64,000 bases of DNA from Cavia porcellus (Eukaryota > Chordata > Mammalia > Rodentia > Caviidae): NCBI RefSeq assembly GCF_034190915.1, contig NW_026947484.1, positions 71,999,482-72,063,481 of the forward strand, read 5' to 3'. The translations under genes and the position numbers were made by a program. The notes below the pieces were generated by a model. The model saw only the letters and a program-made list of their open reading frames with translations. It did not search any database and had not been told where the DNA came from. Shown here in pieces: positions 37,099 to 49,710 of the stretch (its first letter is position 1; the number at the start of each line of letters is the position of its first letter).

Positions 37099-37165
37099 GG
37101 ACAGGGGATTTAGTTCAGCAGCACAGCGCCTGCCTGGCAAGCACAAGTTGTGAGTTTGATCCCCA
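37099..37165 (+). repeat. ID-like SINE, plus strand
   Basis: GGACAGGGGATTTAGTTCAG followed by GCGCCTGCCTGGCAAGCACA and GAGTTTGATCCCCAGTAC. It belongs to the same variant group as the copy at 11,453. The A-rich tail is interspersed with G. TSD not resolved. Confidence 0.8.
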
Positions 37166-37399
37166 GTACAAAAGACAAGAAAAGAAAGGGAAAAAAGTTT
37201 AAAAGAACCTTCACAGAGTGAACATGAGAGGAATTTCTCTGCATAACTCCCTAGTGACTTATGCATTGCTCCAAAGGAGGCCTTGACCTCTGCTTGAATG
37301 AGCAGAACCCCAAGGCATCCTCCCAGGAGAGTGAACTGTGATGAGCACTAACGATCAGGCCAATAAATTAGCATGAAATGGCTAGAGTAATGCTCTCCA

Positions 37400-38069
37400 G
37401 ATTTCTGAACCAAAAGAAGATGTAATACCCTAACAATATGTGTATACCAATGACCATAGCAGGATAGTTCATAATAACTAAACCCTGCAAGCAGCCTGTG
37501 TACTCATCAACAGACAACTGAATAAAGAATATGTAATAGCTAAATGCAGTGGAACATTACTCAGCTATAAAAAAGGACAAATTTGAGATATCTGTGGGAA
37601 AATGGATACACTTAGGAAATAATAGTATTGAGTGAAATAAACCAGACACATAGCTTAAATACCATACAGTATCCCTCAACGAAAGCAAAGCACAAACAGA
37701 ATGATGAAAGATGGATACAAGGAGAAAAGGGGCTATCTCTCTTGCAAATAGGAAAAGGGTCCAAGAGATCAGTATTGAGGAGTGAAAGAAAGTAGAAGGG
37801 GAAATAAGCAGAATAAATAACATGCTACAGACAGCGACCTAGTAACCTCAATGAGTGTGAACAGTCTCTGCCATAAATGTGCGGGGATTAATAATATCAA
37901 TAAGAATAAAAATGGAAGAAGGGGGTTGGGGAGGAGGAGGGAGGAGAAGGCTAAGAAAGGGGATTGAAAAGAGAAGCAATTTGTGTTCCGTCTGTGTGCC
38001 CACTCCCCAAGATGACTGAAAATTGAAGGTATTGCAAATACATACTAATAAAAATCTTTTTCAAAAAGA
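37400..38069 (+). mobile_element. L1 3' end fragment, plus strand
   Basis: The text TGGAACATTACTCAGCTATA and AAATGGATACACTTAGGAAA is the L1 ORF2 C-terminus. It is followed by a 3' UTR with a G-rich tract at 37,921-37,944 and an end at ACTAATAAAAATC near 38,060. It is 5'-truncated with frames broken. Confidence 0.8.
37921..37944 (+). other. G-rich, G-quadruplex-like L1 3'-UTR tract
   Basis: Four G runs separated by TT, A and GA (GGGGGTTGGGGAGGAGGAGG and on). A polypurine, G-quadruplex-capable tract is a conserved property of mammalian L1 3' UTRs. The folding is inferred. Confidence 0.7.
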
Positions 38070-39240
38070 AGCTATTCCTCCTGCAGAGATGCATCACCAC
38101 TTTATAGCTTTAGACTGAAACAAGTGCCAGGTGCCACTGGACACTGAACACAGGTACCATTTTAAATGACAAACTATGTCACTTGGAAAAGCAATGAACA
38201 GTAAGAGACTTAAAATAATTAGAGTAACAACTGGAAATGAGTCCAGCAGGTCAGTTAATAGGTCTATAATTGGAGGCTCTAGGTTGAAATAAAACATTAA
38301 ATAGACACGAAGTAATGAGACAGTCATGTCCCGTCACAAACCCTACAATTTCTGGTTTTGCCAACAATGAAAATGTAGTGTTGCTAAATCCAAGGGACTC
38401 TTTTCAGGCTTTTCTTGCTTCATCTCCCTCTGCAGCAGTCTGGCCAGCACCTACTTTCTGAAATGCTCTCACTCTTGGTGTCCTGGTCACCCTCTGGTGA
38501 AGGTCATCAGATCACCTTACACACTCCTTGGCCTCCTTGAAAATCACTCTTTCTTCATGGTCATTCGAGGGTTGCTGTTAAAAGGAGATACTGTAGTTCT
38601 TTTGTTTTTCCTTCTCTATGTGCATTTTCCCAGTGATGTTATCCACTTAATCACTTGAAGTGCCTTTTCTTTGGTACATAATTTCCTAACCTACAATTCC
38701 AGGTCAGATCTGTCTTCTGAGCTCCAGAAATCTATATCACTCATCTATTACGCTGTGCCAAAGCACCCCCAGGACCTTAACTTAAAGCAATGATCATTTA
38801 TTTCACTCATGAATCCGAAAGCCAAAACCCCCAACTAGGGAATTCTCACTCAAGGTCTCTCACACAACTGTGGTCAGACGTGTCTATGGCTGAGTTTATC
38901 TCCAAGTCTTCTGCAATCAAATGGCAGTCCCCTAGTCTGGGAAAACGAGAATGACTGGGGTCGTGAAATCTGTGATCTTTCTTTGTACAGTACATGTATA
39001 CGTGGTCTCTGCATGTAACAGCTCAGAATAGTCAGATCTCTCTCCTAACAGGTCAACCCTGAAAAGGAAAGAAGTAGAACACACATGTCTAGAAATGGTC
39101 AGACATTCAAAGCTACACCATGTTATTCTCCTGGATATACAAAAAATCTCATAGAATACCAATCTCAGACAAGACTACCCTGAACAAACAAAACAAAGTG
39201 GATCTACTTCCTAATTTTGTATAAGCACAAACTGAAAAAA
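38070..39240. other. No gene; possible old LTR relic
   Basis: Around 38,740-38,880 the text CATCTATTACGCTGTGCCAA, then CAATGATCATTTATTTCACT, is reminiscent of an old mammalian LTR or DNA-transposon relic that I cannot name securely. The remainder is unassigned. Confidence 0.35.
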
Positions 39241-39244
39241 AGTT

Positions 39245-42200
39245 AGGGTGCATGGACCCCACCCCAGTGAAAGCATGCTAGCCTGTACCAGATCGCCCAC
39301 CCACACACAGTGTGCAACCAGCCACCAGCTCCAAGCTGGCTCCACATTTTGCTTCGCCTTAGTAGAGAGCAACAGAGGTGCAGACTAACCAACCAGTCTG
39401 GTTTTGCAAAAAGGCAACACCTGGAACAGAAAGGCAAGCCCAGGAAGCCAGCAGACCAAGAGAGAAAGTGCAGACCTAGTCGGCAACTTCAGAGACCCCG
39501 TGTAACCATCTCAAAGTGACCGGGTAAGAGCCAACCAGAACACACCATTGTGGAGAAGGAGAGCCCGACAGAGATCTCCCTGAGAAGTGTAACCTCGAGC
39601 TGGGAAGGGGCAACTAGACACAGTGTTAACACTCAGTCTAACAGCCCACTTGAACCCCTGCCCCATGACCCATAACCAGCAGAGAACAGAGGGTGTGCTT
39701 CCTATCCGCCCTAGGGAGCAAGGATACTCCCAGGCTTGAATGGTAACCACAGTGGGGGCGGGGGGGGGGGCTTCTGGGGCAGGGAGGGTACCTCAAAAAC
39801 CCACAGATTCTAAAGCTAGAAAATCATGGCTGCCTGGAACCCAAGACTGCAGATAAAGGAATCATTCATTCAGAAACACAAAAAACTTTTTTCTCATATT
39901 CAATTTTTTAATTTTTTTTTACTTTTTATTAGTTTTCTCTTTCCCTCAAACAGGTTTTTCCCACTTTATCTTTTTTAACTTTTTTCTTTTTCTTTTCTCC
40001 TTTTAACTTTTGTTCTCTTTCTTCTTATCTCTCCTTTATTTGCTATTATTTTGCTCTTTTATTTTCTTTTTCATGGAACTGTTGTCTAACACTGTTTCCT
40101 TTTACTCCTCAATAAAGCCCCCATCACAATTTTCTCATATCTTACTATTAACTTTTACTTTATCTTTTTACTATAACTTACTTTAACTTTTACTATTAAC
40201 TTACTATATCTTTCCTTCTCATATCTTACTATTAACTTTTCAATTATTTTATTCCCCAGTTCTCCATTTTCTCTGCCTCTACTAGCATAACTATCAAGCT
40301 TTATGAATCTTTACACAGCCAGCTACTTTATGCTATTGTTGTTCTCTTGTTAGTAGAGGTAAAGTTCCATTTAGTAGACATTTATTATAGGTCAACAGGT
40401 CAAAGTTTGGTTTATGCTAGTGGCCATACTATAAGCATAGATCTCTTTTTATGGTTAAGGGTGGCACTATTGATCCTTAGAATGTGTGAAAATTCAGTTT
40501 ACTTTTTACCATATAATTGGTACTGGTCATATTACTGTAATTATGGTGACATAGCTGTTGCTAGGAATTCAATATCTTGAATTACCTAGGGCCATTTAAC
40601 AGTACTGTAGCCTATTCCTGGAAAATAGGATACTGGCCAAATATGTGGCAAACTCCCATCTCAAGAAAACCGAGATGGCTAAGTCCTGGGACAGAGGCAA
40701 AGGCCAATGGTTAGACACACACAGAGGACACCACTGAAAAACAGACATTAAAAAAAGAGAACTCTTTTTTTTTTTTAACCAGAAACAAAGCTTTCTATTA
40801 TAACTAACTCACAAGTCTACACACTTGCACACATATGTGCATACATGCACAAACACACAAATAAAAATGAAACAGAAACATGAGACTCAATACAAGTCCA
40901 TGAAATGCCTGCAAAAATGCTCAGCTCCCCCAAAAGTGATCCATGGAGCATTGAAGGGAGAAAATCAAAAGGCACATAGCCAAATTATTCGCCCTGATAT
41001 CAGAGGAAATGACACAGCTGATCAATAAGACATTTGGAAAGTTCCAGAAACACTTATAAAAATCTATCAAAGTAAACCAAAAGACACAAAATATGAATGA
41101 CCAGCATAGAAAAAATCAGAGTCCATAAAATGGTCTCAAATAGAAATTCAAGAAATTAAAAATACAATCAAAAATACAGCAGTGAAAGTAACCAAATAAA
41201 AGACAGAATGTCAGAACTAAAATATAGGGCTATAATCAGTGACCAATTACTGAAAGATACCATAAAAACAAGAAGAGAACATGAAAAATTAATCTATCAG
41301 TCACTAGATTATGTAAAACAGGGTAACCTAAGATTAACTGCAGTTAGTGAAAAATCAGAAAATAGCATAAATAGCATAAAAACCTATTTAAAGAAACAGC
41401 AGAAAACTTTGAAATATAAGGAAGGAATAAAGCATGAAGTGGCCCCAAACAGCAGAAATTTTTAAAAAATCTCCCTATAACACATGATGGTCAAAATCTC
41501 AGAAGTCCAACACAAGAATAGAATCACAAAAGCAGTTAGACAAAAACAACAAATGTACTTGTAAAGGTAAACCATTAGAATTGCAGCAGATTTATTAACA
41601 CAAATCATAAAGCCCAGGAGGGCTTGGAGTGAAACACTTCAAATCCTGAAAGAAGAGTTTCCCCCCAACCTGATATATCTTGGAAAACTATCTTTCAAAA
41701 TTGATGGAGAAGTAAGATATTTTCATAATTAAGAGTACCTAAAGAAATTCATGACCACCCAACCAGCATTGAAAAAAAAAAAAAGAAAGAAAGAAAACTT
41801 AGGCTATCCTAGAGACAATGAAGATAACAGTTATAGAGGGTTTAATAAAATGCATTGAAAGGTTGGATGACCAGTTAAACAGAAAGGAAGTAAAAGGAAT
41901 CAACCCTAGGAAAGCATGGTCATGACAGAAATAAAACTCAGTGTGAATGATTTCAGTTTCCAGTCAGAAGACTCAGATTGGCAGAATGGATCAAGAAATA
42001 AAATCTAACAATGTTCTGCATACAAGAAACATATTTAGCCTCAAAAGAAACACATAACCTAAAAAAGAATGGAAAACAATATTTCATGCAAAAGGAGCCC
42101 AAAGAAAAGCAGGGGTAGCTATTCTATATTCAGACAAAGTGGACTCCAAGTCAAAACTGATCAAAAGAGGCAAAAAAGGTTACTACATAATGGGTGAGGC

Positions 42201-44651
42201 AAAAATCCAACAGGATGAGAAAATAATTATTTATATATTTTACATCTACTATAGCATACCCAACCTCATAAAATAAGTACTCCTGGACATAAAAGATCAA
42301 AAAATCAAATAAACTTAAACTCAAGTATAGTGGGGAAATCAACACTCCATTTTCAGAAATAGACAAACCAACAAGACTTTAAAAAATCAATAAATAAATA
42401 TCAGAGTAGAACAAAGTCTTTGAACAGAAAACCTAGTCGGCCTCTACAGAGTGTTTCACTGAATAAGAGAATACACATTCTTTTAAGCAGCAAGTGAAAT
42501 TTACTCTAAAATGGACTATATGTACTAGCCAATAAAGCAAGCTTGAGTAGATATCAATGAATTGAAATTATATTATGGATATTATCATATCATACTGAAA
42601 TGAAACTAGAAATCAACAACAAAAGAAAACACAGAGTCATGCAAAGTGTGGAAACTAAACATCATACTATCAAATGAACAATGAATTACAGAAGGAATAA
42701 GACAATTTCTAGAACTAAATGACAGTATAAAATCCCAGAAATTATGATACACACTGAAAAAAGTCCTAAGAGGAAAATTTACAGTTGTGAATGCCCACAT
42801 CACAAAAAAGAGTAAGGTCAAATAAATAATCTAATAAAAAAAAGTCATGAAAAGCCCAGATCCAGATAGATCCACCACTGAATTCTGTAAAAACTCCAGG
42901 GATGATTCAGCACCAATATCCTTCAAGCTAGTTAATAAAATTTAATGAGAAACAATACCCACAAAGTTATTGTTGGAAGCTAGCATTATTGTGATTTCAA
43001 AACCAGACAAGGATCCAACCAAAAAAGAGACTTATAGACCAACCCCAATGTAAATGTAAATATCCTCAACAAATTACCAACAAACAGAATGCAATGAATC
43101 ATCAAAAATAATGCACATCATGACTTCATCCAACAGAATGCAAGGATGGCTCCATTCCATACATGCAAATCAATAAATATAATTCATCACAAAAGCAAAG
43201 ACAAAAAACCACATGATTCTATCAATAGACAAAGGAAAACCCTTTGACAAAATGGACAACACCAATTCATGAAAAAAAAAAAAAAGAAAATTGTATAGGA
43301 AGACTTTATCTCAACCTGATAAATTCCATTTATGACCAACCTACTGCCAACACCAAAGTAATGAGGAAAAACTGAAAGCTTTCCATATAAAACCAGGAAA
43401 AAGTCAAGAATATTAACTATCTCCACTCCTGTTCAACATAGTACTCAAAACTTTAGTAAGAGCAGTTAGCCAAAAAAAATAAAGGGATACAGGAAAGAAA
43501 GAAGTCAAATTATCAATAGTTGAAGGTGACATGACACTGTATGTAGAAGACCCCAAATAATCCACCAAAGGATTCTAGAATTCATAACCAAATCTAGTAA
43601 GGTGACAGGATACAAAATCAATAATGTTCCTATATACAAATAGTTAAACCTGCTGAGGGAAAAATTAGGGGGACAACCCATTCACAGTGGTACCCCCCAA
43701 AAATGTAAGTAGTTAGGAATTAACCTAGTTAAGAAAGTTAAAAATGAGGGAGGCGACCCCATCTGGAAATCAGCACCCCACACAGGTCGCTGCTGGAGTG
43801 GGAACAGCCATACCCAAGCCTTTTTCCATGGGTCAGCACAATTCAAGCACTGTAGGGGGAGAGAACCAGGAGGCGATCCCCACTTGGAAACCAAGTCATT
43901 TCCATTGTTTCCTTGGGTTGGGTTTTATTCTCTTTTGTTCTGTTTGATTATGTTAAATCTGATGGCAGGAGCAGCTATTTCAAAGATAGCAAGACCTACT
44001 AATGGTAGCCATCTTGGATTTACTGTTAGCTTATTTTGAAGTCCTTTATTGCATTCATTGTTTTGTTTTTATTGTTTTTGTTCTATTCTGTTCTGTTCGA
44101 TTTTTAGTGTGTCCAAAGTTATCTACAGCCATTTTGAAGACAATAAAAGGCATTTTGGTAACTATTGCTGATTTTGTAAGGTTTTGAAGTCCTGTATCAC
44201 TTATACTAGTTTATTTTGAATGGTTTTATTATTTTATTTTCCTTGGTTTTATCCTCTTTAAAATAAAATTTTAAAAAATTTTTTAAAACTTCCACAATGA
44301 AAACAAAATTGAAAAGAACATGAGAAAATATCTGTTCCTGGATAGGCAGAACCAATACAGTCAAAATAGGCACACTTCCAAAAGTGTTATACTGATTTAA
44401 TGCAATCAAATTACCAACAGCATCTTTCACAGACCTGGCAAAAACAATTACAAAATCCATTTGGAAACAGAAGAGATCCTGAATAGCATAAAAAGTCCTA
44501 GGTTATAAAACCAAAACAGGAGGCACACAATCCCAGACTTGAAGTTAAATTACAAAGCCACAGTGATAAAAACAGCATGCTACCTGCACAAGAGGAGATA
44601 TGAGGATCAGTGGAACAGACTAGAGGATGCAGAAACAACCCCCAATACATT
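39245..44651 (+). mobile_element. Old L1, 5' portion (host of nested L1)
   Basis: The first part of an old plus-strand L1 that resumes at 51,419. 39,245-40,800 looks like a 5' UTR, including a GC-rich start, a G run at 39,754-39,770 and a long T/C-rich section (39,890-40,260). ORF1 relics follow (41,208-41,465; RNA-binding text near 41,640-41,790). ORF2 begins near 41,930 and runs with many stops. A 43,000-43,700 RT relic contains degenerate matches to the RT core. An unrelated ~540-bp insert interrupts it at 43,742-44,285. It is interrupted again by the young L1 at 44,668. Confidence 0.75.
43742..44285. mobile_element. Unclassified insert in old L1
   Basis: L1 ORF2 text stops at AAGAAAGTTAAAA and resumes at CTTCCACAATGAAAAC. 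The intervening ~540 bp are not L1. They start GC-neutral (GGGAGGCGACCCCATCTGGA) and become T- and TTTTG-rich. They contain GGTAGCCATCTTGGATT and an AATAAAAGG near 44,142, features seen in LTRs. I find neither clean TG...CA ends nor a TSD. Confidence 0.5.
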
Positions 44652-44667
44652 CAACTAGCTGATCTTT
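44652..44667 (+). repeat. Left TSD of nested L1
   Basis: CAACTAGCTGATCTTT, identical to 51,403-51,418. It is old-L1 ORF2 sequence duplicated on insertion of the young L1; the two copies bracket the element exactly. Confidence 0.95.
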
Positions 44668-44677
44668 TTTTTTTTTT

Positions 44678-45731
44678 TTTATTTAGGAGGAAAAAGAGAA
44701 AAACACAAAACAAAACAAAGCAGTGTAAGGTTACACATAATACAGAACTACAAAAAAAAAAACATAACAGTAAGAAATCACCTGTTAATAGATTACATAT
44801 TATCATCTTGGAAATAGTTGCTCGAATCACAGTATCAAAGAATACAAAGTAGACATTCAAACAGAGAGACTGCAAACAGCTGTGTTCAATGATCCAAAAA
44901 CATTAATATAGTCAGCTATTTAACATCCCTAAACACAATTGCTGTTATATCCGTTAGAGCTCTTTTTTTTTCCCTCCCTCTCTTTTTTACAACAAAATTT
45001 ACACATTTTGGATTTTATTACTCCTTAGTTCTTATTATTTTTTGGGGGGGGAGAATAAAGTCAAATATGGCAAAACAAAGCTGTAAGTCAAAACCAAGGA
45101 TAGACATAGCACATGATGTAGAACAGAGTACAAGGTTATTAACAATGGTTATCAACATTGTCTCTTATTTCCTTAAAAAGAATTGTCTATCTCATTAGAT
45201 ATTATAAAGTTGGACAAAACAGTGGAGAACAAGACCAATAAAACTTAGGCATTGTGAACATTACAGGACTTCCAAAGGAGACAATAGTCAAACCAGAATG
45301 GGCATCTTTGTGAATCTTATTGCCTTCAAATTAGTTGCCTATACCCTCAGACTTGCTACTATCGCACAGAATGGAACAGAGTCTAATCAGTCAAAACAAG
45401 ATCTTGGGAGTATTACAGGACTTCAAAACAAGTTAATAGGAGATCAAAAAGAGTTACTACTATATATCCTAATTTTTTAAATTTTTCCCTTAATTAAAAT
45501 AAACATAAGAAATAGCTAAATAATTTTTTAAAGAATAGTAGTTACCATAGTGTCTGTCTTTTTCCTTAAAATATTTGGATAAAACTTCATATACTATAGC
45601 TTCAATTATTTCCATATCAAAAAGCCCAGAATAAAGCCTTTCTAATTAATAAGTGAAAATTTTATAAGGCTTCAAGGCCACATAATGGGGAATCATGATT
45701 ATCACATATTTTTATATATTTGAATCATTAC
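44678..45731 (-). other. L1 3' UTR with polypurine tract
   Basis: About 1.05 kb from the ORF2 stop to the poly(A). An AATAAA (plus-strand 44,678-44,683 reversed) abuts the tail. In sense orientation the stretch opposite 44,962-44,988 is a pure purine tract containing GGGAGGG, the conserved L1 3'-UTR feature. Related 3' UTRs occur at 27,890-28,370 and 57,570-58,350. Confidence 0.85.
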
Positions 45732-48700
45732 TTACATTAGGGAAACTATTCGGTATTCATACATGCGAGATTGATTTATTTCACTTATGAGTATGGTCTC
45801 AAGCTGCGCCCATTTATTGATAAATATCTCAATGCGATCCTTCTTTATAGCTGAATAATACTCCATTGTATAGAAATACCACAACTTTTTTATCCATTCC
45901 TCAGTTGATGGACACTTGGGTTGTTTCCAAGATCTGGCGATTACAAATTGTGCTGCTATAAACATAGGTGCACATATATCCCTGTGGTATGATGCTTTCA
46001 GTTCTTCTGGGAATATGCCTAGAAGTGGAATAGCTGGAATAAATGGGATTTCCAATCCCAACTTTTTGAGAAACCTCCAGACAGACCTCCACAAAGGCTG
46101 TACCAGTCTACACTCCCACCAACAGTGCAGGAGAGTTCCTTTTTCCCCACAGCCTCTCCAGCATTTGTTGTTGTTGGTTTTCTTGATCCTGGCCATTCTT
46201 TCAGGAGTGAGATGGTATCTCAGTGTGGGTTTAATTTGCATTTCTCTAATGACCAATGATGATGAGCATTTTTTCATGTATTTATTTGCCATTTGCATTT
46301 CTTCATCTGAGAATTGCGTATTCATCTCAGATGCCCATTTTTGGATTGGATCTTTGAATTTTGGAGGTCTGAGTTTTTTTAATTCTTTATATGTTTTAGA
46401 CAAGAGTCCCTTGTCTGAGAGAGAGTTCACTAAAATCTTTTCCCAGTTTGTGGGTTTTCTTTTCACTATGCTGGAGATTTCTTTTGACATGCAAAAACTT
46501 TTTAATAAGAAGTGGTCCCAGTTATTGATTCTGGGAAGTATTTCCCGTGCAGTTTGAGTCCTATTCATGAATTCTCTACCTACTCCTATGTCTCCAAGGT
46601 TTCTACCCAATTTGTCTTCCAATAGATTTAGCGTTTCTGTTTTAATATTCAGATCTTTGACCCATTTAGATTTTAATTTAGTACATGGTGATAGACATGG
46701 GTCTAGCTTTAGTTTTCGGCAAATGGAGAGCCAGTTTTTCCAGCACCATTTATTAAAGAGACTGTCGTTATTCCAGTGAACCTGCTTGGCTCCTTTATCA
46801 AATATAAGGTGGTTGAGTGTGTTTGTAGTTGTGGTTGTATCTTCTAATCTATTCCATTGATCTTCAGCTCTGTTTTGATTCCAATACCATGTTGATTTTA
46901 CTCCTGTTGCTTTGTAGTATAATTTCAAGTCAGGGATTGTGATGCCTCCTGCTTTGTCTTTGCTGCTTAGAATTGCTTTTGCGATTCTAGGTCTCTTCTG
47001 GTTCCAGATGAAATTTAGGAGTGATTTCTCTAGATCTATAAGGTATGTTGATGGTATTTCTATTGGGATTGCATTGAATCTGTATAAGAGTTTTGGGAGA
47101 ATGGCCATCTTCGCAATGTTTGTTCTTCCTATCCATGAGCAAGGGATGTCTTTCCATTTTCTGAGATCATCTTCAATTTCCTTTTTCAGTGTAATATAGT
47201 TTTCACTGTATAAGTCTTTCACTTCTTTCGTAAGAGTAATTCCTAAATATTTCATTGTTTTGCTTGCTAATGTGAATAGTCCAGTTTTCCTTATTTCCCT
47301 CTCTGTGGTTTTGTTGTTTGTGTATAGGAATGCTATTGATTTCTGAGTATTGATTTTGTATCCAGCCACATTACTGAATTTATTTATTGTATCTAAGAGT
47401 CTTTCAATGGAGCTTAGGGGGTCTTCTATGTAGAGTATCATGTCATCTGCAAACAATGACAACTTAACTTCTTCTTTTCCTATCTTTACCCCTTTTATTT
47501 CTCTTTCTTGCCTAATTGCTCTGGCTAGTACTTCCAGTACTATATTAAATAGGAGTGGTGATAAAGGACATCCTTGTCTTGTGCCTGATTTTAAAGTAAA
47601 GGCTTTCAATTTTTGGCCATTTAGTATGATGCTGGCTGTTGGTTTGTCATAAATGGCCTTTATTATATCGAGGTAAAGACCATCTATTCCAATTTTCTGT
47701 AGAGTTTTTATCATGAATAAATGTTGGACCTTATCGAAGGCTTTTTCTGCATCTATAGAAATGATCATGTGATTCTTATTTTTGGCTTTATTGATATGGT
47801 GGATTACATTTATTGATTTGCGTATGTTGAACCATCCTTGCATTCCTGGGATGAATCCCACTTGGTCATGGTGTATAATCTTCTTGATGATTTGCTGGAT
47901 CCTATTTGCCAATATTTTATTGAGGATTTTTGCATCTGTGTTCATTAGGGAGATCGGTCTATAGTTCTCTTTTTTAGTTGGGTCTTTCTCAGGTTTTGGT
48001 ACTAGAGTGATATTTGCTTCCAGGAATGACTTAGGAAGGATTGCTTCCCTTTCAATTGCATTGAATAGTTTGAGGAGTGTTGGCATTAGGTCTTCTTTAT
48101 ATTTCTTGTAGAATTCTGCAATGAATCCATCTGGGCCTGGGCTCTTCTTGGTGGGTAAGGCCTTAATTACATTTTCAAGTTCATTAGCAGAGATTGGGTT
48201 ATTCAACAGTTTTATATCCTCTTGATCTAGCTTTGGTACTTCATATGCTTCTAAGAATCTGTCTATTTCTTCTGTGTTATCAAACTTTTGAGAGTAGAAG
48301 TTTTCGAAATAGGTGTTGATGATCCTCTGTATTTCTATTGGGTCTGTAGTGATTTCTCCTTTTTCATTTCTTATTGCATGAATTTGAGCTTTTTCTTCCC
48401 TTTTTTTAATAAGGTTGGCTAGGGGCTTATCGATTTTATTTATTCTTTCAAAGAACCAACTCTTTGATTCATTGATTCTTTGGATTGTTTTCTTAGTCTC
48501 TATTGCATTGATTTCTGCTCTGATTTTTATAATTTCCTCTCTTCTTTTGGCTTTGGGCTTGACTTGCTCTTCTTTTTCTAGCTGTTTGAGGTGTAGCATC
48601 AAGTTATTTATTTGTATTCGTTCTGTTTTCCTGATGTGGGAACTCAGTGCAATAAATTTTCCTCTCAGGACGGCTTTCATTGCATCCCACAGATTCCGGT

Positions 48701-49007
48701 AAGTTGTATCTGCATTTTCATTTTCTTTTAGGTATTGTTTGATTTCTTTTTTAATTTCTTCTGTGACCCACTGATTACTCAAGAGTGTGTTATTCAGTTT
48801 CCATGTGTTTGTGGGATTTTTGCAGTATCTTTTATCGTTAATTTCTAATTTCAGAGCGCTGTGATCCGATAACATGCAAGGGATGATTTCAGCTCTTTTG
48901 CACTTGTTTAAATATGTTCTATGAGCTAATATATGGTCTATTTTAGAAAATGATCCATGTACTGCTGAGAAGAATGTGTATTCTTTTTTTTTTTTTGTCT
49001 TTTTCAT
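45732..49007 (-). pseudogene. L1 ORF2, RT and C-terminal part
   Basis: A 1,091-codon open frame. The first ~8 residues come from the inserted SINE, which supplies the ATG. Residues ~10-50 are the end of the endonuclease domain with SKIDHIL (catalytic Asp/His) and SDHS (His). The reverse-transcriptase domain follows: KKSPGPDGF near 288-296, [10 protein letters not shown] 417-426, [11 protein letters not shown] 474-484, and the catalytic FADD at 519-522. The C-terminal zinc knuckle is intact: C949, C953, H961, C966 (C-x3-C-x7-H-x4-C). No frameshift or internal stop occurs over 3.27 kb. ORF2p nicks target DNA and copies RNA there; without the first endonuclease half this polypeptide, if made at all, would lack cis endonuclease activity. 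Confidence 0.93.
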
Positions 49008-49104
49008 TTTTATCGGTACCAGGGATCGAACTCACGACTGCCTGCTTGCAAGGCAGGCACTTATGCCGCTGAGCTAAATCCCCAGCCCCAAGAATGTGTA
49101 TTCT
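48970..49104 (-). repeat. SINE insertion in L1 ORF2, with TSDs
   Basis: A tRNA-derived SINE (48,985-49,089, minus strand) flanked by the perfect 15-bp TSD AAGAATGTGTATTCT (48,970-48,984 and 49,090-49,104). Insert plus duplication is 120 bp, so the ORF2 frame is preserved. The SINE carries two in-frame stops: TAG (49,074-49,076, in the A-box TTTAGCTC) and TGA (49,032-49,034). The A- and B-box regions are readable, with ~13 T (A tail) on the plus strand. It is in the same orientation as the L1. Confidence 0.95.
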
Positions 49105-49691
49105 GATGTTGTTGGGTGGAACATTCTGTATATGTCTATCAAACCCATTTGTTCACAGGTATGATTCAGTTCTGTTATTTCTTTACTCATTTTCTGTCTG
49201 GTCGATCTGTCCCTTGGTGTCAATGGCGTATTAAGGTCTCCTGTTACAATTGTGTTACTGATAATTTGAGTTTTCATTTCTGTTAATAATTGTTTTATAT
49301 AACTGGGTGCTCTGGAGTTTGGTGCGTATATATTTAAGATAGTTATCTCTTCCTCTTGGAGTTTTCCCCTTACGAGTATGTAGTGACCTTCTTTATCCTT
49401 TATGGTCATTGTTGGTTTAAAGTTCACGTTGTCTGCAAACAGAATGGCTACTCCTGCCTTTTTTTGGATTCCTGCTGCATGAAGAATTGTTTTCCATCCT
49501 TTGACTTTCAGTCTGTGAGTATCCTTCTGGGTTAGATGGGTTTCCTGTAAACAGCATATGGTTGGATTTTGTTTCTTGATCCATTCTGCTAGTCTGTTTC
49601 TTTTGATTGGTGCATTGAGACCATTTACATTAATGGTTATTACTGTTAAATGTTGGTTAATTGTAGGATTCTTATCTCTCTGCTGTTGCAT
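49074..49691 (-). pseudogene. L1 ORF2, N-terminal endonuclease part
   Basis: A 205-codon frame from the ORF2 start. It has the apurinic/apyrimidinic-like endonuclease motifs: NVNGLN (Asn21), CCLQETHL (Glu50), NIYAPN (Tyr122) and TGDLN (Asp152/Asn154). The last five residues and the stop come from the antisense-read SINE. The remaining catalytic Asp/His residues lie beyond the SINE in the 45,732-49,007 frame, which is in the same phase. The start is taken at the first Met after ORF1, about 20 bp downstream of the ORF1 stop; other L1s begin ORF2 a few residues before this NxNGLN motif. Confidence 0.92.
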
Positions 49692-49710
49692 CTTTATCTT
49701 TCTGTTCTGT

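Noticed and set aside
45916..46557. 213-codon plus-strand frame
   Set aside because: It is antisense to intact L1 ORF2 and overlaps the zinc-knuckle region; it is a shadow.
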